Below the pieces are notes generated by a model, which was given only the letters and a program-made list of their open reading frames with translations, had not been told where the DNA came from and made no database searches. Of a stretch of DNA of 64,000 bases, positions 57,653 to 64,000 are shown one piece after another (the first letter of the stretch is position 1; every line of letters starts with the position of its first letter). The position numbers and the translations under genes are program-made. The DNA is from an uncultured Fidelibacterota bacterium (GTDB taxonomy: Bacteria; Fidelibacterota; Marinisomatia; Marinisomatales; Marinisomataceae), in contig CACOSI010000003.1 in NCBI GenBank assembly GCA_902629855.1, forward strand, positions 70,966 to 134,965, written 5' to 3'.

Positions 57653-58722
57653 AGGACTTTTACGACATATTAGGTGTTCAAAAATCTGCTAATGAAAATG
57701 AAATAAAGCGCGCATACAGAAAAATTGCCATGAAATATCATCCGGATAGAAATCCAGATAATAAAGAGGCAGAAAAAAAATTTAAAGAAGCAGCAGAAGC
57801 ATACTCAGTTTTAAGCGATTCCTCAAAAAGACAACAATATGATCAATTTGGTCATTCAGCTTTTAATGGTATGGGTGGACAATCTGGTTTTAATTCTATG
57901 AACATGGATGATATCTTTAGCCAGTTTGGAGATATTTTTGGAGGAAATAATCCTTTTGAATCCTTTTTTGGTGGAGGAAGATCTTCTTCAAGGCCAAGAG
58001 CAGGATCAGATCTAAAAATTAAAATTAAAGTTTCCTACAAAGACATTGTGAATGGTGGAGAGAAAAAATTAAAAATCAAAAGAATGAAGCTCGCCAATGG
58101 AACTACTTTTAAAAATTGCTTAATGTGCGGAGGTTCCGGACAGGTTACAAAAGTAACTAATTCATTTTTAGGTCAAATGAGGTCAACATCAATTTGTCCA
58201 CAATGTAGTGGTTATGGAAAGCAGGTTGAAAATATTCCTCCAGGCGCAGATAGAAATGGTATGCTTAAAGCTGAAGAGACAATAAAAATCAAAATTCCTC
58301 AAGGCGTTGAAGACGGAAATTATATGACTTTATCACAGCAAGGAAATGAGGATCTAAATGGTCAAGCAGGAGACCTCTATGTTTTTTTTGAAGAAGAAAG
58401 TCATGAATATTTTTCAAGGTATGGAAATGATGTTCTTTTGCAAGTGGTTATTAGTTATGCGCAGGCAGTCCTAGGAGAAAAAATTGATATACCAACAATT
58501 AATGGATCAGCGAAACTTAAAATACCATCAAGTATTCAACCTGGACAAATTCTTAGAGTTAGAGGAAAAGGGTTTCCATTGATGGGTCAAAAAAATAGAG
58601 GTGATCAACTTGTTAAAGTCCAAGTAGATATTCCATCTAAGCTAACAAGTGAAGAGAAGCAGGCTATTGATACATTATCAAAGATAAAAAAAGAAATAAA
58701 ATTTCAGAAATTTGAGGATTAA
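57649..58722 (+). CDS. dnaJ: DnaJ-type chaperone with a reduced (two-motif) zinc finger
   Basis: J domain with HPD (MKYHPDRNPDN), G/F region, CLMCGGSGQV and CPQCSGYGK only, C-terminal substrate domains. Confidence 0.92.
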   Translation: MKDFYDILGVQKSANENEIKRAYRKIAMKYHPDRNPDNKEAEKKFKEAAEAYSVLSDSSKRQQYDQFGHSAFNGMGGQSGFNSMNMDDIFSQFGDIFGGNNPFESFFGGGRSSSRPRAGSDLKIKIKVSYKDIVNGGEKKLKIKRMKLANGTTFKNCLMCGGSGQVTKVTNSFLGQMRSTSICPQCSGYGKQVENIPPGADRNGMLKAEETIKIKIPQGVEDGNYMTLSQQGNEDLNGQAGDLYVFFEEESHEYFSRYGNDVLLQVVISYAQAVLGEKIDIPTINGSAKLKIPSSIQPGQILRVRGKGFPLMGQKNRGDQLVKVQVDIPSKLTSEEKQAIDTLSKIKKEIKFQKFED

Positions 58723-58738
58723 TATATTGCTATGTTGA

Positions 58739-58756
58739 CGAATTATTGTAAATTCG
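58739..58756. other. Inverted repeat CGAATT-N6-AATTCG immediately before a start codon
   Basis: cgaattattgtaaattcg read directly. Confidence 0.6.
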
Positions 58757-59554
58757 ATGGAGCCGATCATGGATAAAGTAAAACAAAAATTTTTTAACGA
58801 TTATTTAGAAGTAATAACTTTTTTCATTCTAATACTTATTCTTCTTGTTATTTACATCCCCAGCTTAGTTTGGGAAGAGGAAGATATGTATAAAGAAGAG
58901 AGTAGATTTAGAATGCAAACAGTATACAATGTTGAAAATTTTCATAATATTTTAACCGGTTCATATGAACCAGATGGTTCAAAAGCTGTTTCGCTAGTAA
59001 ACGCAGTAAGAGATTCAGTAATGGCTGATTCAACTTTCTTAGGAGAGCAAATTGTAAAATTAAATGGTGAAGAATTTATTGTAGATGTACCAAAAGGATT
59101 TGATGTTGAGTATGATACAACTTTTGGCTTAAGAAGAGTTTCCAAAGAAACAATCATCGATACGACTGTTACGGTTCTGATGATGTCAGAAGAAACAGGT
59201 TTAGAGGATACTGTTTATGTTCAAAAAAGAAATTTATTTGATATTCAACAAGACCCTTTATTTGTTGATGTCATTAATGAATCTACATTTGAGCGTGTTG
59301 AAACAATATCCTATTTTGACAGAAGATTTAGGAAAGAAACAAATCCATATAATTTCGCTTTTCTTCCTGATGAAACTCAGTTTTATTGTCCATTAACTGG
59401 GGATCCATATATAATTGAAATTAATGATGAAGGTAATTCAGTAAGAGTTTCAAGCCCAATTCGTTCATATCGCGATAATAGATACGGTTTCTTTGCTTTA
59501 AAAACAAGAAGTCATGGTTATATCATTGATGGAACAAGAAGTTGGGATAATTAA
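58757..59554 (+). CDS. Membrane-anchored protein of unknown function
   Basis: Single N-terminal TM (VITFFILILILLVIYIPSLVW); C-terminal FYCPLTGDPYIIEINDEG; start may be MDKVKQK at 58769. Confidence 0.65.
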   Translation: MEPIMDKVKQKFFNDYLEVITFFILILILLVIYIPSLVWEEEDMYKEESRFRMQTVYNVENFHNILTGSYEPDGSKAVSLVNAVRDSVMADSTFLGEQIVKLNGEEFIVDVPKGFDVEYDTTFGLRRVSKETIIDTTVTVLMMSEETGLEDTVYVQKRNLFDIQQDPLFVDVINESTFERVETISYFDRRFRKETNPYNFAFLPDETQFYCPLTGDPYIIEINDEGNSVRVSSPIRSYRDNRYGFFALKTRSHGYIIDGTRSWDN

Positions 59555-59558
59555 TTGA

Positions 59559-60953
59559 TTGCTTTACTTTTTAATAAATAAAGATTCTTTATCTGTATAT
59601 CAGAAAATTTCACCAAAAAAATCATTGTCTACTGTTGGTAATGTTAAATTCCATTCAAAGCTTGATTCTCTGAAAAATAATCCAAAAAAACTTAGTTCGG
59701 TAATAGCTAGAGCATTAGATGAAATTAGTGAAAAAATAATTTTTGCTAATAAAAAAGCAGCAATTGCTATTGATGATAGTTTATTATTTCATTCTCTTAC
59801 AATTAAATCTAAAAAATTTGATAATATTGATTATCAGATAGAGGAAGAGAACAAAAATAAATGGTCAGAAAAATGCTCTGAATTCTATTTTGCTTCTGAA
59901 AGCAGAAAAGGCTCTAAAAATATTTTTCATAGCGTAAATATTAACCACTTTTTAAGAGAAAAAATCAAGTTAAACTTTAATAATTTTGGAATAAGAATCG
60001 TATACTTTGTGCCAATATCATCAATAATTATTTCAAAAATAAAATCATCACAATATGCTGTAAGAAAAAAGGGGAATGTGTATCATATTTTTGGTTTTAA
60101 TAAAAAATCTTTTAATTATTATGAAGCATGTTTTGCTGGTAAAAGTAAAGGTGTCAAAACTATTATAAGTCTAGGCGACACTCCAAAGTTCAAGGAAAAA
60201 GAATTAATGAAAAATAACCTAAAATTTATTCACTTTAATAAAACAAAAATTTTAGAGTTTTTTTCAAACATTGTCGAAAAAAAATATATTATTTTGAATT
60301 TTGCTTTTTCTTCTGGATTACAAATATTTAATGGAGAGGTTTTAAATAAAAAAAATCAAAAAACTTTCAAGAAACCAAAAATTGATTTGAGTTATTTAAA
60401 AACACCTGTAGCTGCAATTACATCTTTTTTTGTTCTCATTTTTATACTCAACTCTTTATCGGACTATAAATTTATGGAGTTTGAAGAAAATGTAAATAAC
60501 TATGATAAAGAATTTCAGGAAGAAAAACCAATTGAGTTAAGTTTAAGCGATAATGCTAAAGTTAAATCTTTAACAATTTTGAACAATTTTATGCGACTAC
60601 TTGAAGAAGAGAATGTTTCAAAAAATGAATCAATTGAAGTTAACGAAAGTACAATTGATAATAATTTAAATGATAAAATGATTTTAGATGATTTAACGAA
60701 TTTCGAAGATATTGAACTTGGGAATTTAATTGGAAATTTTTTTGAAGTTGATAATAAGCTCAAGTATAAAATTTTTGATGGTATTTATTTAAATAATCAA
60801 GCAAAAAATATTGTTTTTAGATTTGAAGGTTTTTCAAATTTTAAAACTATATCTAGCCAGCTATCTAAATTGGATAATGCTTATGTTAGAAAAATTACCT
60901 TCAATTCTAGTTCTAATCACTTACATATTTATATTTCTTTCGTGGAAAAATGA
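59559..60953 (+). CDS. Bitopic protein of unknown function (GspL/PilM-like architecture suspected)
   Basis: Approximately 285-aa N-terminal region, one TM (TPVAAITSFFVLIFILNSLSDY), C-terminal extracytoplasmic region; likely TTG start. Confidence 0.55.
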   Translation: MLYFLINKDSLSVYQKISPKKSLSTVGNVKFHSKLDSLKNNPKKLSSVIARALDEISEKIIFANKKAAIAIDDSLLFHSLTIKSKKFDNIDYQIEEENKNKWSEKCSEFYFASESRKGSKNIFHSVNINHFLREKIKLNFNNFGIRIVYFVPISSIIISKIKSSQYAVRKKGNVYHIFGFNKKSFNYYEACFAGKSKGVKTIISLGDTPKFKEKELMKNNLKFIHFNKTKILEFFSNIVEKKYIILNFAFSSGLQIFNGEVLNKKNQKTFKKPKIDLSYLKTPVAAITSFFVLIFILNSLSDYKFMEFEENVNNYDKEFQEEKPIELSLSDNAKVKSLTILNNFMRLLEEENVSKNESIEVNESTIDNNLNDKMILDDLTNFEDIELGNLIGNFFEVDNKLKYKIFDGIYLNNQAKNIVFRFEGFSNFKTISSQLSKLDNAYVRKITFNSSSNHLHIYISFVEK

Positions 60954-61456
60954 AAATTTTATCAGGAAAGTTTAAAAATTTTAAAGTAGATATAAGAAAA
61001 AATTCATCTTTAAGACCAACAACTTCGATTTGTAGAAAGAGTTTTTTCGATTCAATCGGAAGCATAGATGGGCTTAATTTTCTTGATCTTTTTTCAGGAT
61101 CAGGTGTAAATGGTTTTGAAGCAGCTAGCAGAGGTGCAAAAAAAGTAACTTTTGTTGAAATTGATGGAAACCATCTCAATTCTATTATTAAAAACGCTAA
61201 AAATTTTCCTTATGAAGAGTTTAGTTTTTTTAAAAGAGATGCAAATAGATTTATAAAGAAAAGCGATAAATATGATATAATTTTTGCTGATCCACCTTAT
61301 GGACATATAAATATTAAAGAATTTGCGGACGACGCCTTAGAAAAAATTAATCCAAACGGCATTTTAGTAGTGGAATGCTCTGAAAAGGAATCCGTTGAAG
61401 GATGCGATAAAATTACTAAATTTGGAGATACAAAATTGTTATATTGGAAAAAATGA
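60950..61456 (+). CDS. rsmD: 16S rRNA (guanine966-N2)-methyltransferase RsmD family
   Basis: LRPTTSICRKSFFDSIG, FLDLFSGSGVNGFEAASRGAKKVTFVE, IIFADPPYG. Confidence 0.93.
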   Translation: MKILSGKFKNFKVDIRKNSSLRPTTSICRKSFFDSIGSIDGLNFLDLFSGSGVNGFEAASRGAKKVTFVEIDGNHLNSIIKNAKNFPYEEFSFFKRDANRFIKKSDKYDIIFADPPYGHINIKEFADDALEKINPNGILVVECSEKESVEGCDKITKFGDTKLLYWKK

Positions 61457-61938
61457 AAAGAATAATCTATCCAGGAACTTTTGATCCTATCCACTATGGT
61501 CATATTGATATTGCTAGAAGAGCCTCTAAGCTATTTGATGAAGTTTATATGTGCGTTTCTGACAATCTTCATAAAAATCCATTATTTTCTCATGAAGAAA
61601 GAGTCGAAATGATATCAGAGTGTACAAGTGATTTAAAAAACGTTTTCGCGTTTTCAAATCCTAATAATTTGGTGGTAAAATTTGCAGAAGAAAAAGAAGC
61701 AGTTGCTATCATAAGAGGGCTTAGACATGTCAGTGATTTTGAACTTGAATTTCAAATGGCTAATGTAAACCATGGTATAAGCGATAAAATTTCAACAATT
61801 TTAATGGTTTCAAATGAAAGATTTCTTCACTTAAATTCCACCATAATTAGAGAATTAGCAGAATACAAAACGGATTTAAAAAAGTTTGTTCCAGAAAACG
61901 TTGAAAAAAGACTGCTTGAAAAGGTAAAGGGTAGATAA
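61444..61938 (+). CDS. coaD: Phosphopantetheine adenylyltransferase
   Basis: [48 protein letters not shown]. Confidence 0.96.
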   Translation: MEKMKRIIYPGTFDPIHYGHIDIARRASKLFDEVYMCVSDNLHKNPLFSHEERVEMISECTSDLKNVFAFSNPNNLVVKFAEEKEAVAIIRGLRHVSDFELEFQMANVNHGISDKISTILMVSNERFLHLNSTIIRELAEYKTDLKKFVPENVEKRLLEKVKGR

Positions 61939-63200
61939 TGGCTGAAAAAATTAAAATAAAAGATGGGAAGCTGATTGTTTCCGACAACCCTATAATTCCT
62001 TTTATTGAAGGTGATGGAATTGGACCAGATATTTGGGCTGCATCAAAAAGAGTTATTGACGCTGCTGTCGAACATACATATCATGGTGCAAGAAAAATTG
62101 AATGGTTAGAGGTTTTATGTGGAGAAAAATCCTTTAAAGAGTCAGGTGAATGGTTGCCTGAGCAGACTTTAGACACACTAAGAACCCATCTTGTTGGTCT
62201 TAAAGGTCCATTAACCACTCCAATTGGAGGTGGAATTCGTTCATTAAATGTTGCGCTAAGAAAAGAGTTGGATTTATATGCATGCGTTAGACCAGTTAGA
62301 TGGTTTAGAGGAACTCCAGCTGCTATTTTGAACCCTCATCGAGTTGATTTTGTTTTATTTAGAGAAAATACAGAAGATGTTTATGCTGGAATTGAGTTTG
62401 AAAATGGTACCGAAGAAGCAAAAAAAATTATTGATTTAATGGAAGATTTTGATCAAGCAAAAAAAATTAGATTTCCAGAAACTAGTTCGTTCGGATTAAA
62501 ACCTATCTCTAAGGAAGGTTCTATTAGATTATTTGACGCCGCATTAAACTATGCTATAGATAATAATAGAAGATCTGTAACTATCGTACATAAAGGTAAT
62601 ATTATGAAGTTCACGGAGGGATACTTTAAAAAATGGACTTATGCTCATGCTGAAGAACATTACGGAGATAAAGTATTTACTTGGGCTCAGTATGACAGAA
62701 TCCAAGATGAGAAAGGGACCGATGCAGCTAATACAGCTCAGAAAAAAGCTATTCTAGATGGTAAGATAATAATTAAAGATGTTATTGCAGATGCGTTTCT
62801 TCAACAAATTCTTCTAAGACCAAACGAATATGACGTAATAGCTACAATGAATTTAAACGGTGATTATCTATCAGACTCAGCAGCAGCTGCAGTTGGAGGA
62901 ATTGGAATTGCACCTGGAGCCAATATTAATTATAAAACAGGGCATGCAATCTTTGAAGCAACTCATGGAACTGCGCCTAAATACGCTGGTCTTGATAAGG
63001 TAAATCCATCATCAGTCATATTGTCAGCTGTAATGATGCTAAACTACATCGGATGGAAAGAAGCGGCTGGTTCAATTGAATATGCGTTAGAAAAGGCAAT
63101 TTTCAACAAAAAAGTTACTTATGATTTTCATAGATTGATGGAAAATGCAACATTGCTGAAATGTTCTGAATTTGGCGATGAAATCATCAGTAAATTTTAA
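61938..63200 (+). CDS. icd: Isocitrate dehydrogenase (NADP)
   Basis: [69 protein letters not shown]. Confidence 0.96.
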   Translation: MAEKIKIKDGKLIVSDNPIIPFIEGDGIGPDIWAASKRVIDAAVEHTYHGARKIEWLEVLCGEKSFKESGEWLPEQTLDTLRTHLVGLKGPLTTPIGGGIRSLNVALRKELDLYACVRPVRWFRGTPAAILNPHRVDFVLFRENTEDVYAGIEFENGTEEAKKIIDLMEDFDQAKKIRFPETSSFGLKPISKEGSIRLFDAALNYAIDNNRRSVTIVHKGNIMKFTEGYFKKWTYAHAEEHYGDKVFTWAQYDRIQDEKGTDAANTAQKKAILDGKIIIKDVIADAFLQQILLRPNEYDVIATMNLNGDYLSDSAAAAVGGIGIAPGANINYKTGHAIFEATHGTAPKYAGLDKVNPSSVILSAVMMLNYIGWKEAAGSIEYALEKAIFNKKVTYDFHRLMENATLLKCSEFGDEIISKF

Positions 63201-63211
63201 TTTCTAAAACC

Positions 63212-64000
63212 ATGTTTATCGACTATGCAAAGATCGAGTTGCAAGCTGGCAACGGAGGAAAAGGTGCTGTTGCTTTTCATAGAGAAAAATATATCGATAA
63301 AGGTGGTCCAAGTGGTGGAGACGGAGGTAGAGGTGGAAATATAGTTTTTTCTACTAATCCAAACTTACATACCTTACAGGATATTAGATATAGAAGACTT
63401 TATAAAGCTAAAAGTGGTCAAGCTGGTGGTTCAAACAAAAAAACTGGTAAGTCTGGAGAAGACTTAATAATTGAAGTTCCTTGCGGGACTGTTATTAAGG
63501 ATTTTGAAAACAATACCATTATTAAAGATTTGATTAAAGAAAATCATTCACATATAGTTTGCGAAGGTGGAATTGGTGGAAAAGGTAATTATCATTTCAA
63601 GTCATCTACGCAACAAACACCCCGATTTTCACAGGAAGGTGAAAAAGGAAAAAGGCTTATCGTTGAACTGGAATTAAAGGTTTTGGCTGATGTAGGTTTA
63701 GTTGGTTTGCCTAATGCAGGAAAATCAACCTTATTGTCCGTTATGACTACAGCAAAGCCAAAGATAGCTGACTATCCGTTTACAACATTACAGCCTCATT
63801 TAGGTATTGTTAAATATGGAGATTATCAGTCATTTGTTATGGCTGATATTCCTGGTTTAATTGAAGGAGCAAGTGAAGGTAAAGGTCTAGGTCACCAATT
63901 TCTAAGACACATAGAGAGAAATAAAATCTTATTATTTTTAATTGATTGTAATGAAGGAAATCCTCAAAAAACATATGATCAGCTCATTGATGAATTAGGA
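63212..64000 (+). CDS. obgE: GTPase Obg/CgtA (truncated by window edge)
   Basis: Manual translation: [43 protein letters not shown] ... [12 protein letters not shown] ... [26 protein letters not shown]. Confidence 0.96.
   Translation, partial: MFIDYAKIELQAGNGGKGAVAFHREKYIDKGGPSGGDGGRGGNIVFSTNPNLHTLQDIRYRRLYKAKSGQAGGSNKKTGKSGEDLIIEVPCGTVIKDFENNTIIKDLIKENHSHIVCEGGIGGKGNYHFKSSTQQTPRFSQEGEKGKRLIVELELKVLADVGLVGLPNAGKSTLLSVMTTAKPKIADYPFTTLQPHLGIVKYGDYQSFVMADIPGLIEGASEGKGLGHQFLRHIERNKILLFLIDCNEGNPQKTYDQLIDELG

Noticed and set aside
1-64000. CRISPR arrays, toxin-antitoxin pairs, prophage blocks, biosynthetic gene clusters, tandem repeats
   Set aside because: Scanned by eye; no regularly spaced repeats, no phage structural genes, no paired small toxin/antitoxin ORFs, and no contiguous secondary-metabolite cluster were seen.

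Overview
AT-rich (~30% GC by eye), densely coded bacterial chromosome segment. Gene content suggests an FCB-group / Marinimicrobia (SAR406)-like marine bacterium: PorV/PorQ-type OMP, GWxTD protein, TPR-associated TRAP transporter, S9 and M3 peptidases. This taxonomic placement is inference. Most of the window is housekeeping: an aromatic amino-acid operon (chorismate mutase, class II DAHP synthase, aroA-E-C-K-B-Q, prephenate dehydratase-like, prephenate/arogenate dehydrogenase); smpB-tyrS-trxA-trxB; mreBCD-mrdA-rodA; glyA; a TRAP transporter; bamD-nadD; ftsEX; grpE-dnaJ; rsmD-coaD-icd-obg; and tRNA-Ala(GGC) and tRNA-Gly(GCC) genes. The strongest unlisted signal is upstream of the aromatic operon at 11621..11735. 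It has a 19-codon ORF, MNNFYNFYFYFERRGTVGA*, with 7 of 8 consecutive residues Phe, Tyr (one Asn). It is followed by a 9-bp rho-independent terminator hairpin, and an alternative antiterminator pairing can be drawn whose 5' arm lies inside the 3' end of the leader ORF. This is a classical Phe/Tyr ribosome-mediated attenuator, and the ORF track does not list it. Other points of interest: an integrase truncated exactly at the 3' end of tRNA-Gly, a DnaJ with only two of four zinc-finger motifs, a degenerate stand-alone ABC ATPase, a stand-alone GT5 N-domain without the KxGGL motif, an IDO/PrnB-like haem dioxygenase, a Kazal-like lipoprotein, a repeat-containing acidic lipoprotein, and several orphan membrane or secreted proteins. 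No CRISPR array, rRNA or complete mobile element was seen.
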